Shown here one piece after another: positions 19,301 to 30,110 of a stretch of DNA of 64,000 nucleotides. The DNA lies in the NCBI RefSeq assembly GCF_016920785.2, contig NW_024609837.1, positions 38,991,543-39,055,542 on the forward strand, in the 5' to 3' direction. Below the pieces are notes generated by a model. The model did not search any database and was not told the DNA's origin. It saw nothing but the letters and a program-made list of their open reading frames with translations. How positions within the stretch are numbered: position 1 is the first letter of the stretch; each line of letters opens with the position of its first letter. The stretch is from Ixodes scapularis. Lineage: Eukaryota > Arthropoda > Arachnida > Ixodida > Ixodidae. Position numbers and translations under genes: made by a program.

Positions 19301-20289
19301 ATACTATTATCATCGTTTATTTTTCCTTGAAGGTTAAGGGGGAATTATACAAGGGAGTGAACACTGCAAAAAACAAACAAACACAAATATTTAACAACAA
19401 AAACAAGCTGCAATCTTGTTAGGTGTTAGGAAAAATAAGATAATGGCTGCAGCGAATTCTTTAGCGTCACATATGAAAACAATTACGCTAGGCAGTGCGT
19501 TCCAGTCGTCGATTGCCAATAATAAACTAGACATTTGGTGAGTAACGGTTGACGGTGAAATCGAACGGATTTTAAAAGAATGTTCGAGACGAGGGAAAAT
19601 GCAGTAAGGAGGTGATCGCAAACTTTTTCTTAAATTATTGTTGTATTAAAAGATTCGATCAAGAAGAGAAAGAATTCCTCATTGCCCTGCGGCAATAAGG
19701 AAGTGCATCAAAGTTTACTGATTGGCGGAATCCGGATATGCTTGCATAAGGGGAATAGTCGAAATAAATAAAACGGAGGGATCTGTTTTGAACGGTTAGA
19801 AAAGATATCGGTATTTGATTTTATAATCTAAAATTCCATATTAAGGCACTGTAAAACCGAGGCCAACAGGTAAGTTAGTTTTTGAAGGACTGTTTCATTG
19901 ATTTGTTTTGTTCAACACTTAATTACGCAGGTTGATATATAAACTCGTTCCCACAAAACTTGGTTAAGCGTCTACGCTGCGCGGTATAGATTAGTACGAC
20001 ATTTTTCTACAACGTAACGATTCCGAGGTATAACGTAACCTCTCTAGAAACTAGTGGTGTACAAGAATACTTTAGGGTTACCCCTTCAGGTGCGCAATAC
20101 AGGATGATACCGTTAATATAAGTGCTAGAAAATTACAACATATTATTGCAGATACACTGCACCTTGTACATCAATAATCATTATTAGAAATACCTCAGAA
20201 ATACGATAACCCGTACGGCAATCTCCAGAACCTAAACAAGTCGCTGTGAGTGTTCACAGTTAGCAGCTATTGTGCTTTCTCGTCGAGTT
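19301..20289. other. AT-rich stretch without recognised genes
   Basis: Only short open frames without motifs. I see nothing to annotate. Confidence 0.45.
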
Positions 20290-20649
20290 CGAGTTATTAG
20301 TAAGACTTGGAAAGGTCCGGTACTGCGAAAACAGCGCCATCAACTAAGGACGCCAAAATATCACCAGAAACAGGCAAAGGGTAGTCTTCTACATTTATGT
20401 TGGGGTTTACGGTCACCCGATAGACACCACAAAGCCGAAAGGAGTGCTCTTTTTCTTTGGCGCTATGACGAAGGGCGTAGCCCAGGCACTGCGTCTCACT
20501 CGAAAGGTGACATCAGCTTTTTCTAAGTCATTGATCTCTTTCTCAACCACCTCTGGCAGAGCATAGGGAAATGGCTTCGCCTTACAAAACACGGGATCAG
20601 CATCCTCGCGCACAACATTGCTACCCTGAAAACCCTTTAATCGCGCCAT
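20290..20649 (-). pseudogene. Gypsy reverse transcriptase, N-terminal part
   Basis: 20649-20413 reads LKGFQGSNVVREDADPVFCK...VEKEINDLEKADV...WATPFVIAPKK, the conserved lead-in of Gypsy RT. After a frameshift, NPNINVEDYPLPVSGDILA continues to about 20300. The catalytic palm motif is not present, so the fragment ends inside the fingers. Confidence 0.75.
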
Positions 20650-20666
20650 ACCCTATTTCAGACACA

Positions 20667-21014
20667 TCAGAGAACTTTTCTCTCAAAGACTTTTCTTTGA
20701 TTAGAGAATTTTTTCTCGTCTAGTGAGTTCACCTGCACGAGCTCGGGCCAGTTTTGTCTGATTTTCGCAAGCCAATCTCGGCCAAGAAGAGTCGGCATGC
20801 GTCCCTCATACTGGTTCTTAGCTATCACTAGCGGCAAGTGGTACGTCTGACTGTTGTGCTCTACTTTGATTCTTACGCTACCTTTCACAGGCACTGGCGT
20901 TCCACTGTACGTAATTAGTCGCACATCCACATCAGAGAACTCTACATTTGGGAAGTGTTGGATAAATTCCCTCCCTACCATTAGTGATAGAGCCGAACCC
21001 GTGTCCAGTTCCAC
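20667..21014 (-). pseudogene. Gypsy aspartic protease domain
   Basis: 115 residues starting MELDTGSALSLM, with the catalytic D-T-G at residues 4-6 intact, and ending in the conserved LLGRDWLAKIRQNWPEL. This domain cleaves the gag-pol polyprotein. Both the active-site loop and the LLGRDW strand are present, so the domain is nearly complete, but its neighbours are broken. Confidence 0.8.
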
Positions 21015-21024
21015 TGAAACCTCT

Positions 21025-21225
21025 CTACCATTTATGTTTACATTTACAACAAACGCGGGACTGTTTGTTACTCGGTTGAGGGCTGTGACAGATAACAGGC
21101 CTGTCCCCGGCTTTTGCTGATCCTTCGGGTTCTGACTTTTTGCATGAAAAGTTTTGCACTGCTTTCGTGTTGCACATCGTAGCTACGTGGCCTTTCTTAG
21201 AACCTTTAAAGCATGTACTGTTCAA
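21025..21225 (-). pseudogene. Gypsy nucleocapsid zinc-knuckle segment
   Basis: Contains CFKGSKKGHVATMC, a CCHC-knuckle-like motif whose second cysteine is replaced, followed by KSEPEGSAKAGDRP. It lies between gag and protease as expected. Short and damaged. Confidence 0.5.
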
Positions 21226-21325
21226 GAATCAGCGCGTTCTAGAAAGGTGTGAATCTCCGCATTGATAGCAATTGTTAACGGCAGTCTTTGGTCGATCATT
21301 TCTGCCGCCTACCTTGTGGTTTACT

Positions 21326-21960
21326 TTACGTCCGCTGTTTTGCTGCTTGGTACAACCTTGCTAGCTTTACTTGTTGCGTTGCCGGTTCACGTCGGCGGTG
21401 TTCAGCGTGGACGCTGGTAGCGTCTCCTTTGTGTCCTTGTTTGCGGCTTCCATGGCTGTTGCCACGTTGAAAACGCGCTCCCACGTGACGTCCTTGTAAT
21501 CCATGACAAGCAGACGGCAGCGAATTTCTTCGTTTTGAAGCCCGGCCATCAAGCGGTCCCGTAACGCCTTCTCCTTGAAAGTCACTAACGTGCAAGGGAC
21601 TGCTAATGTCTTCAGTCTGACGACGAAGTCCGAGATGCTGTCTTTGGGACCCTGGTCACGTCGATAAAATCGGTAACGTTCCGTGACGACCTATCGTTTT
21701 GGAGCGCAGTGCTTTCGTAGCACTGCAACCGTCTTGTCATATCTGGCTTCCGTCGGCGTTTTAGGTAGAGGTAAGTTGCGCAGCGTCCCGTAGGCTTTCT
21801 CGCCTAGCGCGGTAAGAAGAACGCGAAACTTCTTGCCTTGGGCAGCATCGCTCGCTGCTACGTACAGCTCGAACCGCTCAAGGTAGACATCGATGTCACC
21901 TTAGTCTGGCCAGAACTGCAGAATCCTCCACTCAGTAGTTGAAGCAGTGGACGTTATTGC
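21326..21960 (-). pseudogene. gag: Gypsy gag, frameshifted
   Basis: The minus-strand translation shows a Gypsy capsid-type region: a charged helix-rich stretch around LERFELYVAASDAAQGKKFR, then LRKHYAPKR, an in-frame stop, DQGPKDSISDFVVRLK, and TFKEKALRDRLMAGLQNEEIR at 21585-21520. Capsid proteins of this group assemble particles around the element RNA. At least one stop (near 21690) interrupts it, so it is not functional. Confidence 0.65.
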
Positions 21961-21989
21961 CGTCGTTCCTATCTTCCCATCCTCTCGTC

Positions 21990-22190
21990 GCCAACTTCTG
22001 TATCGTCTGATGAAACGTGAGGCCGGGTACTCAATGAGACATCGAAGACATCTTTATGTTCCAGAACCCAAGCATACGCTTCACGCGATGCGAACCATAT
22101 ACAGAGAGTCACACCTGGTAGTCAGCATGCGAACCACTCAGATTAATATATACAAACAGAAACTAGGTTACCACAACAGCGAATAGGCAG
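21990..22190 (-). repeat. Possible 5' LTR 3' end and primer-binding region
   Basis: On the minus strand, immediately before the gag region, the sequence TTGGCGACGAGAGGATGGG resembles the LTR/PBS junction seen in Gypsy elements. A TATATA-like word and an AACATAAAG word lie upstream. No second LTR is present in the window to confirm it. Confidence 0.3.
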
Positions 22191-23080
22191 AAAGATTTCA
22201 AAGGAATGGAGGTACAAAATAGTCCGCTATATTATAGAATTCTCGTACCGAAATGCAGGCTTGTGACTTTCTACCTTCTTTCTTTTGGCCCATTAAACGA
22301 GATGCGTTTAGTAAGATTCCAATTTAAAATTACTTATCCGAGCCCAAATTTGATTTCATGTCACCTTTAATATCAAAGTAGCACGAGACATCTTGCGATA
22401 GAATTATAAATGTGTGATTAATTCTAAGTGGTTTCAATTATTCGATTAGCGTTTTAGCCATATTTGTCACGTGAAATTGAACGCGTCAATACCGTAAACT
22501 CTTCCGTTAAAAACTATTACATACCACTCAATTACGTTCTCACTAATTTACAATATTTGCAAATAGTTATTTTTATGTAGATATAGCCGATGGGCTGGCA
22601 TGAAAACAATTAGACTCGAAGCTCAATATAGTATTGCACTAGGGTCGTTAAGCATCTGCGTGTTTTCATGGTGTTTTTGTTTCTTCCAAATATAAAGTCA
22701 TGTTGTTATTCAAACACACACATACGCGCCCCCTCCCCACACACACACGCAAACACACAAGCGATCGAGTTGTTGAGAACACAAACCAATTTTAGCGCGT
22801 AGCGTTAAAGAGATCGTGTCCCAAAAAGCCAAAATCAGCTTCGGTGGCGTTGAGAAGCGAAAATGCTGATTGGTCAACAGATTCTTGACGTCCCAGCCAC
22901 ATGACCTCGCGCGAGGATTTGAAACAACCCACAACGCTCACGTTAAACGTGACGTCACGCGTGGAATGTAAGTGAATAAAACATGATATGTAATGCGAAT
23001 TAAAGGTCGCGGCTTGTCTCTAATGACATCACTTTGTTAAGCAATTCATTTGCTTAAATAAATATTTGAACAATTTTAGG
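22191..23080. other. AT-rich stretch with a CA-rich patch
   Basis: A CA-rich patch lies near 22712-22760. One TCACGTGA octamer is near 22468. No gene recognised. Confidence 0.45.
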
Positions 23081-23083
23081 CAG

Positions 23084-23150
23084 GATTCTAACCCACGACC
23101 CTTGGGTTGCGAGCCTGGCACGCTATTGACTACGCCCCAAGTCCGCTTTT
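23084..23150 (-). tRNA. tRNA-like sequence (pseudo-tRNA or SINE head)
   Basis: On the minus strand it has an A-box-like GCGTAGTCAATAGCG, an anticodon-arm-like GGCTCGCAACCC and a B-box-like GTGGGTTAGAATCC (one or two changes from GGTTCGAATCC). The loop would give anticodon CGC if functional. It begins about 30 bp past the stop of the upstream LINE on the same strand. It could be the head of a tRNA-derived SINE or the LINE insertion target. Confidence 0.5.
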
Positions 23151-23180
23151 CTTCTTTTCTTATTTCCTGTTACATTTATC

Positions 23181-23438
23181 TTAACCACCAAAGTGACACT
23201 GAATGAGGTTCTGGAACACCTCAGCCGAGTTTTCGCTGACATGGAGAAATGGACAAGGTCTTAACTCAGAGAGTGCGTCTAGGAGAGGAAACCAATCGGA
23301 ATCATTCGCTAAAGCCTTATACGTCTCTTTTAGTTGCCTTATACTTTGTGTAGAGTACTGGCACACTGTTCGAACGTCCAAGCCAACATATCGTACTTCC
23401 ATGCGCCACTTCCATATGCTGTGCAGTGCAAGAAGCAC
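23181..23438 (-). pseudogene. LINE ORF2 C-terminal fragment
   Basis: 85 residues ending at the stop at 23181. A conserved-looking segment reads ALHSIWKWRMEVRYVGLDVR...YKALANDSDWFPLLDALSEL. It follows the RT domain on the same strand, with decayed sequence (23439-24435) between. The assignment rests on its position and resemblance to LINE C-termini. Confidence 0.55.
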
Positions 23439-24435
23439 AATTTAATCATACGACGCACATTGTGTATTATCTATAGACAGAAAGCGTATTCCGTGCGCGG
23501 TTAAGTGGAGCACTTTCTTAATGGTACGCTGCAAGACATCCCAGTAAATGACAACATCCCATCAGCACAGGAAGACGCGCTCTATTATCTCGGTCTGTTT
23601 GCACCAGAAACGATTCCCGGACCAGGGAAAAAAAGCACGCCCTTATTATACAGCCACGTTTAAACGGCAACAGTGCCACTGTGAAGTTGGAAAGAAAAAA
23701 AAAAGGTTGTTTGTGTTCGCGGGGACTATCATTTTTTTTCACTCGACTAAGCACATCAGCACCAGTTAGTGCACAGTACAACGTACGATTGATGTGTGCC
23801 GCACACGACAGCTCAATCAAATCTTTCATTAATTGTCTCCGCGAAAGATTATCCGGAATTTCCAGGGAAAAACCCCGCGGCAGGGAATCTGTAAGCAGCG
23901 ACAGCTTCTTTTAAAACGGGGGTCAGCGGTCCAGTCGCACCGTCACCGGACAAAAAAATTAAAGGCGGGTAAAGCGTCATGAAGCAGTACCTGAAGGACG
24001 GTACGCTAAACGGGTTCACTTTGCTCCCTCAGAAAAAGAAAACAATTGACAACATGTCGTAAAAAAGGTACGTCAATGAAAGGCGACCCATTCCGAACAC
24101 GCCTAAACAAATTTCTTCGGCTGGTGCGCACCCAACAGGAGGCCTAAATAAATACAGCAAAAACCAGGCGTATCCTTTGCACGTGAATACGCATGCAGTA
24201 CAGTACCTAAAACATGCACCAGAGTTTTCCTAGAAAAACATATTACGCACACGGTTGCACATGCAAAAACAGACAAATGGCGACCACCACATTGTATCAC
24301 TTTTTTTCGCAGCTTGGTTGTGTCAATAGTCCACAGATAGTTGCGGTTTCTATAGCGAAATTTCCCAGTAACGGGTCGGCAGGGTCGACCATTCAATGTT
24401 TGCAAATACTTTTGGCTTCGACGCCCACTCGTCAT

Positions 24436-25400
24436 TCAGAACCCCGGACACTTTCCCCAATTTAGGGCACTCAGGGTTTGCGCACAAAATATGTCAGTAA
24501 TGTCGAATACTCTTCTTACACTCTCCTTGTTGGCGCGAAAAATAATTGCAACGTCGTCCGCATAAGCAAGGAGGCGAATCAGGCACGTGTTTAACGCGAA
24601 CCCATGGACACAGCAGTCGTGAATAATACTAAGAAAAAAGGGTTTCATGAACAACGCGAAATGTTTTGGTAAGATCGGTCACCCCTGTCTGACTGTCGAT
24701 TTCACCGGTATTCGTTCGCTAATCCGCTTAATTAAAATCAGACTTGTTGTACAGCATCGCTAGGCGATTCGTAATCCCTTTAAAATAATTGACCCTACTC
24801 CGATATGCTCCAAAATGTTGAAGATTATTGCATGTTATACACGGTCAATTGCTTTTTCTAAATCCACCTGCAACATCGCAACTTTGCGTAGGTCGGAGTC
24901 GTAGCATTCCAAAATAGTGCGCGCTACATGAACGTTAGTCTGGATAGTGCGGCCTTTTATGCCGCATCTCTGATCCGGCCCTATAATACTCGCGATCACT
25001 CGCTGCAACCTGCTCGCCGAGGAGTTTCATTAATATTTATATAGTGCGTTAGTCAGACAGATTGGCCGGTAAGAAGTCACACTGCGTAGTTTTAAGGGAT
25101 CTTCACTCTTCGGGATTAGAACAGTGCGTGTGCGGAAAACGAGGTCGGAAGGGTTTTTTGTTTGTAAGCTTCACTAAAAACGTCGAGTAAGATGGGAGCA
25201 AGTTCAAATTTAGACGTTTTATAAAGAAGCGCAGTAAGCCCGTCAGGGCCCGGGGACTTAATGGGGTTGCAGTTTGTCGATCGCATTTGTTATCTTAGCC
25301 AAAGTGAGTGGCGCCTCCAATAACGTTTCATCATCGCGACAAACAGTTGGCAACAAAGATAAGTCGTACGTTGATTCCTTTAAATGTTAAGCTTGGGAAG
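24436..25400 (-). pseudogene. LINE reverse transcriptase domain, frameshifted
   Basis: RT blocks in order on the minus strand: PGPDGLTA near 25250, YRPICLTNALYKY near 25050, VDLEKAIDRV (first catalytic aspartate retained) near 24855, and LLAYADDVAIIF with YADD codons at 24553-24564. The blocks are in different frames, separated by stops, so the domain is dead although its key residues survive. Confidence 0.75.
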
Positions 25401-25492
25401 TAAACAAATCAACGTAATATTTAAGAAACGCCTTTTCGAGAACGCTTGCGTCGAACGACACGACTCCATGACACTCGATTCCTACAATCTTT

Positions 25493-25820
25493 TTAGCGCA
25501 GGAGTATTTTTTTTTCCGCCGCTAGCATTCGTTTTGCTGGCGCTTCACCAACCATCAATTTCTCTAATCGTGCACGAATAGCCGCCACCCTATACCGCTC
25601 TTGCTCTAAAACTTCGTGTCGTGCTTTCAGATTGTTGATATCTTCCATAAAGTTGCCGGGAGTACGACACTCTTCTTGTATAAGTTTTACAAAAAAAAAA
25701 AAAAAACGCATTTCACCCTCCTGTCTCTTTTTTTTTTTGTGCTTCAGTGTACACGCCATCTCGATCACGCACATTTTAACTTCCTGTTTAAACATTTCCC
25801 ATTTCTCGCCTGCAGCTTGC
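25493..25820 (-). pseudogene. LINE ORF2 linker between endonuclease and RT
   Basis: The segment NNLKARHEVLEQERYRVAAI...LEKLMVGEAPAKRML is a charged, coiled-coil-like linker of the type that precedes RT in LINE ORF2. A poly-C tract (poly-G in the sense strand) at 25820-25841 and A/T homopolymers near 25690-25740 disrupt the frame upstream of it. Confidence 0.5.
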
Positions 25821-25841
25821 CCCCCCCCCCCCCCCCCCCCC
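25820..25841. repeat. Poly-C tract, 22 bp, inside decayed LINE
   Basis: Uninterrupted C run inside the former LINE coding region. It must have expanded after the LINE lost function. Confidence 0.9.
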
Positions 25842-26022
25842 TCCGTTCTACAACCTGCCACGTTGCCTTAAGTGTGCTAACGAAAGATTATTCGCGCAAG
25901 AGCTTAGCGTTGAGTTTCCACAAGTCCCACGTAAAAGGTGACGCCCCTTTCGATTCTCTTAACTGAAAGCAGGCAAGGCAGTGATCACTAAAAGAGATAT
26001 AACCAACGGAGTATTTACAACA

Positions 26023-26661
26023 CTAAGAAACCAGTTCAGACGAAATGTAGACAGGGTCAAATCTTGCGTGGCTATCATCCTGAGAATGAGTATACGACAT
26101 AGCCTTCGCACTTGGTGCACAGCAATCTATATCCGCGATCATTAAATTTTCAGTCAGGTAATATAAGGCGAGGATAATGGCGTCGGTATAACGCGCTCTG
26201 TTAGACCGATCCAGTACTCGACACACGCAGTTGAAGTCGACCAGAAAGATAATGAGAAGATCGCACAGAAATGCTGAGAAGTGTTCTAAAAAATAACTGC
26301 GGCGCTCATATAACTTCTTTGGCGCATAGACGTTACCAAATCGCCACTCGTGGCCCAAGACACTAAGATCACACAAAACAAAGCGCCCAGAAGGGCCTGT
26401 CATAACTGTTTGCCCAACTACGCCTAAAAACTTTTTCAGAAAAAGGCGACACCCTGAAGAAAAGCCTCCCACGTGACTTACACAGACGTAGAACTGTGCC
26501 AAAAAAGACTGCACCATGTAGTTAGTACCCTCCTCACTTTCCACATTAGTCCCTTGAATGGCGACGATGCCTAATTCTTGTTCAGTCATCAGCCGGTAGA
26601 GCGGTCGTTGCCGACGTCTAGCCGCCAATCCCCGAACGTTGAGCGTGGCAATACGCAGAAA
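26023..26661 (-). pseudogene. LINE apurinic-type endonuclease domain
   Basis: Starts RIATLNVRGLAARRRQ (upstream of 26628) and continues open for 201 residues. Expected catalytic landmarks: N in TLNVRG is present; the usual Q-E-T is QGT (IVAIQGTN), losing the metal-binding glutamate; VDFNC is present (usually GDFN); HARFDPVYIS replaces the usual S-R-L-D-R-I-Y. This domain nicks the target site for target-primed reverse transcription. With the glutamate gone it should be inactive. Confidence 0.8.
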
Positions 26662-27280
26662 ATGTCCTAGAGTGGCAATCGTAGAAGGACAGTCTCACAA
26701 GAGCACATGACAGTCTTCTCTTTCAACACCGTCGGTGAGGCCACGACCGGGTTATCACTGCGACCACGTGCCTCTCAGGGTAGTGGGGATGAGCTTCCGC
26801 GGTAGGCGCCTCGTCCTTTCTTACTTTGCCCCTCACTCTCCCCTGCCTGAGATTGCTGATGCATCTCGACGCTTTCCGAAACCACTTCGCAGTGCCTATA
26901 AAGTGGCCCCAGTCGCTGTAAAACTATGGCCACAGCGTCTTCGCCATATAAAGCACCGGCCACGTTGCGAATAGCTTGTGACGCCGACGACAGTTTTTAT
27001 CTCAGTGAGCTTGATTTTGGCCGCTCCCCACGCCGACTGAGGGGAGGGTTCACATTTTGGTCCTGGGTGGCACCCCGCTGCCACGCTACGTCATGATGAT
27101 CTCAGAGGAAGGTGGGGAGTCCTTAGGTGCTCCGGGGCGGGTTGACAGAGTCGCCGCCGCCTCTTCTTCGACCTGATTCCTCAAGCTGGTCGCACCCGGG
27201 TCTTCAGGGTTCTGGCCAGAGACAGCACACGCGTAGGTCCGCACACAGTCTCTGGCCTCATGCCCGAAGGTTCGGCACTC

Positions 27281-27630
27281 TCAACACCTAGGCACCTGAC
27301 AATCACGCCGAATGTGCCTTGCGCGTCGCCAACGTAGACAAAGCGGCGCTCGCCCGGGAGCTACTACCAGCACCACTCCGCCATTGATGTGGAACTGGTG
27401 CGGTAGGGACTCGGGGGTCAAAGGGTCGCGAAGCACAATCCTCATGGTTACGGTCGTTGAGTCGACGTCCACGAGGCCTTCTTTCTTGCATTTTTCACGA
27501 GCTACACCCTTGACCTCGCCGTATGGCTGAAAGACACTCCGGATGGCATTGACGGGCACTGCAAAAGCCACCATATGAACCATTACCCTCAGGTCCCACC
27601 TGTCAGGATCGACGACCAAGCGAAGGCCAT
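27281..27630 (-). pseudogene. LINE ORF1, C-terminal fragment with zinc knuckle
   Basis: Begins NGLRLVVDPDRWDLRVMVHM right at the minisatellite boundary and carries an RRM-like strand order (VPVNAIRSVFQPYGEVKGV, VTMRIVLRDPLTPESLPHQF) ending in a CCHC knuckle CLRWRRARHIRRDC. The second cysteine is W, so zinc binding is probably lost. The frame has no ATG start; it is the continuation of the fragment ending at 28179. Confidence 0.7.
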
Positions 27631-28178
27631 TTTAGAGCGCAGCTTTTTTTTGCCCGTTTCCGGCTTGAGCGGCGTCGGCGTCGCCGTCGGTGCATTATGG
27701 GACGCGTGACATCACTGATGACGTCATCAGCGACGTCACTGATGACGGCATTGGCATCGTCATCGTCACTCACGACGTCATCGGCGTCCGCATTGTCATC
27801 GTCATTGATGACGTCACTGATTACGTCATCGGCATCCGCATCGTCATCGTCACTAATGATGTCGTCAGTGACGTCACTAATGACGTCATCGTCACTGATG
27901 ACGTCATCGACATCGTCACTATTGACGTCTTCGAAATTTGCATCGTCAGGGACGTCATCGTCACGTGACCCCGGTGACGTCAAATGACCCCCGTGAGGTC
28001 ACGTGACCCTCGTGAGGCGAAGACGACGCTGTTTGGAGGGACGAGTAGCAGACAGGATGCGTACGTGAGGAGGAGGGAGGAGGGGTATACCATCCCCTCA
28101 GCACCCTTCCCTCCTCCACCTCAAGAGCTGCGCTCCAATTCGGCGTTACAGGAAGTTGTAAAAGGCTTTCATTTTTTT
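27631..28178. mobile_element. Palindromic minisatellite element A, inserted in LINE ORF1
   Basis: Leader TTTAGAGCGCAGC... with GGCGTCGGCGTCGCCGTCGG, a core of about 300 bp made of TGACGTCA palindromes spaced by ATCG/CATCGTC words (at least six exact TGACGTCA), a TCACGTGACC end block, then a GGAGGAGGG...CCCTCC trailer and CTTTCATTTTTTT. The leader GAGCGCAGC matches the inverse of the subterminal AAGAGCTGCGCTC (28124-28136), giving inverted subterminal repeats. Leader and trailer are shared with 30111-30746, but the core is different. The LINE reading frame resumes across the insertion, with a candidate AAAATG duplication (6 bp). Acidic open frames across the core are artefacts. Confidence 0.7.
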
Positions 28179-28534
28179 ACCTTCAAGTTCCATGCGGATA
28201 GCAGCTTTTCCTTAGCTTCACCGGTATGCAAATTCACCAACCATGCGTCGCCCAGCCGCTAGGCTCCAAGTCTTGCTATGTCCTTCCTGACTCTCCCCTG
28301 GTTGAGGGGTCCGACGAAATCCTCGACGAAGTACGGTCGACCACGGGTGTCCGCGTGCAGCACCATGCAACACTTCACTTCGTTGCCTGTTGTAAGTACC
28401 GGCAATAAGACGGCATATTCGTTGGGCGCATCGCCGTGTGCCTCGTCACCAGGACTGGCCTCAACCATTATCGTTATCGTAGAGGAGAAATTCATCGCGC
28501 GTCCGCTCGCTATCGCTCCCGGAAGCCGGATATG
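28179..28534 (-). pseudogene. LINE ORF1, N-terminal fragment
   Basis: The frame starts near 28534 and contains GRPYFVEDFVGPLNQGRVRK and, after a stop, RLGDAWLVNLHTGEAKEKLL, ending LKVK at the insertion boundary. This resembles the ORF1 N-terminal region of arthropod LINEs. It ends at 28178, where a minisatellite element begins; the other half starts at 27630 in a compatible frame. Confidence 0.6.
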
Positions 28535-28540
28535 ACTACG

Positions 28541-30110
28541 CCATATCCGCCGCACTCTTTGCTCGCTGGCAGGAAGAGCATGGAAAGAGAATGAAAAGGC
28601 GATGTGAACGGGACCCGACAACGCTATCGCTTTCCACTATTAAAGGTGAAGCTTAAGCGTCCTCCAATACTTTTTAATTATTCCTGTTCCCCGGCGTAGG
28701 GACAAGAACCATGTCATCCTTTTGTCTTCGTCTCCCACTCGTTGTTGACGAAAATACAGCCATTATAATTGTTTGAAACCACAAATGCACAATGATTTGT
28801 ATAAATGCTAGAGCGCTCAAGTGGTCCATCATACGCGCTTACAAAAACTATTCCACCATGCAGCCAGCCCCATCCTTCCTCATGCTTCCCCTTTAAAGGA
28901 TCCAGTGCTTGAAACGCGGACACACAGGACGCGTGGACCAACACGGAACTGAACCACACTGACCGGTATCTCTGCCATTCGAGGAGTCTCCGAGTCGCAT
29001 ATTATTCGGCTAAATACTCATCCAAATTTGAGTAGGCAAATTGTCCAACGGGATCGCCCAAATACCTGAACCAGGAGCGTAAGGAATACTTGTCGAGGAT
29101 TCCGACCGAAGTTAGAGAAGTTATACGATCGCCTCTTCTTCACTCTCCATACGAGTGCGTGTATCTGTGCGCGCGCGTGCTTTCGAGTTTTGGTTTTGAG
29201 CACGGAAACGGGGTTGGCAGATGCTGGAGGGGGGGGGGGGGGGGGGGGGGGAGGGTAAGTCAGGAGCTTAAAAGGGATCTCGTGCACTTCTCGCGTTGTC
29301 CTGCGAGACTTCAGAAGCCGAGTTTCTGTTCTGTTTCGTTTTATTTTATTTTTTATTTCGAAGCCGTCATTCTCATTGACAGCGAGAGGTGGTGGGATTG
29401 CCCGCGCACTCCCTTTGGGGATAGAGCTATCACGCCAGTTTTAGAGATTTCGCGGGGATCATGATGCGGACGTAAGCATAGCCACAAAGAAAGCCCCCCC
29501 AAACAAAAGTGTTTAAAAAGGAAGACTTTACGCGGGTCATAAACTTGTCCACCGTTGAGGTCAGACGATGTTGAATATCATTTTTGTTAGTTTTGCGAAG
29601 AGTTTTTTTTTAAAGTCGAAATACAATTAAAGGGCAACTTTACTTAATTTCAAACGTTAAAAACTCTAGGAAGGATTTGGAAAAAGCGGCTGTGTCCCTT
29701 GTATAATGTGAAATCTTTGGGCGGGTCGGGAAGCGAATGCTTTGTTGAAACAGTAGTATGTCGGACGATCTCAATTGATGAGAGAGGCGGTTGCGAGACT
29801 TCTATTTTGAATGCTAGTTGAATAGTAGTGGCGCCCCTTTATGGGGGGGGGGGGAGGAGGAGGGGTTGGCGGATAAAACGTTTTAGTACTTTATATTACC
29901 GGCCTTTCAGAATTAAACTAAATACAATATTAAAACAAAACATTCAAAGCGAAACCACGTGAACACCTATCGACCAGCGCAAACACCCCATTTCCACTTT
30001 ATAAGTTTTAATTTTTACAGATAAATTTTTAATTTTATTTCCATGACAATGCGGCCATGTAGGTTGGTTTCACACGAACAAGGTACACAGGTTCAAGTTT
30101 CACGAACACC
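28541..30110. other. Stretch with poly-G tract, no recognised gene
   Basis: A 23-bp poly-G lies at 29229-29251, and a shorter run of 12 G near 29844. Open frames at 28714-28959 and 29090-29464 have no motifs. The LINE 5' untranslated region may reach a little into the left end. Confidence 0.45.
29229..29251. repeat. Poly-G tract, 23 bp
   Basis: Pure G run followed by AGGGTAAGT. No coding context. Confidence 0.9.

Larger units (their letters stand above)
20290..22020 (-). mobile_element. Gypsy-type LTR retrotransposon fragment
   Basis: Read on the minus strand: candidate LTR end and primer-binding region near 22000, gag, zinc knuckle, aspartic protease and the start of reverse transcriptase, ending near 20290. 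The order is that of Gypsy elements. Frames are broken several times. RT palm, RNase H, integrase and 3' LTR are missing, so this is a 3'-truncated relic. Confidence 0.8.
23181..28540 (-). mobile_element. Non-LTR retrotransposon (APE-type LINE), decayed
   Basis: Read on the minus strand, ORF1 (RNA-binding, zinc knuckle), apurinic endonuclease-like domain, RT with YADD, and C-terminal domain follow each other over about 5 kb. This is the layout of two-ORF LINEs. ORF1 is interrupted by a 0.55-kb minisatellite element (27631-28178). Multiple stops and frameshifts, a poly-C tract (25820-25841) and substituted catalytic residues show it is dead. I cannot assign the clade. Confidence 0.8.

Noticed and set aside
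27603..27983. Acidic Asp/Val-rich open frame of 126 codons (minus) and Ser/Thr-rich plus frames
   Set aside because: They follow the TGACGTCA minisatellite exactly; all are open because the repeat lacks stops. No unique sequence.
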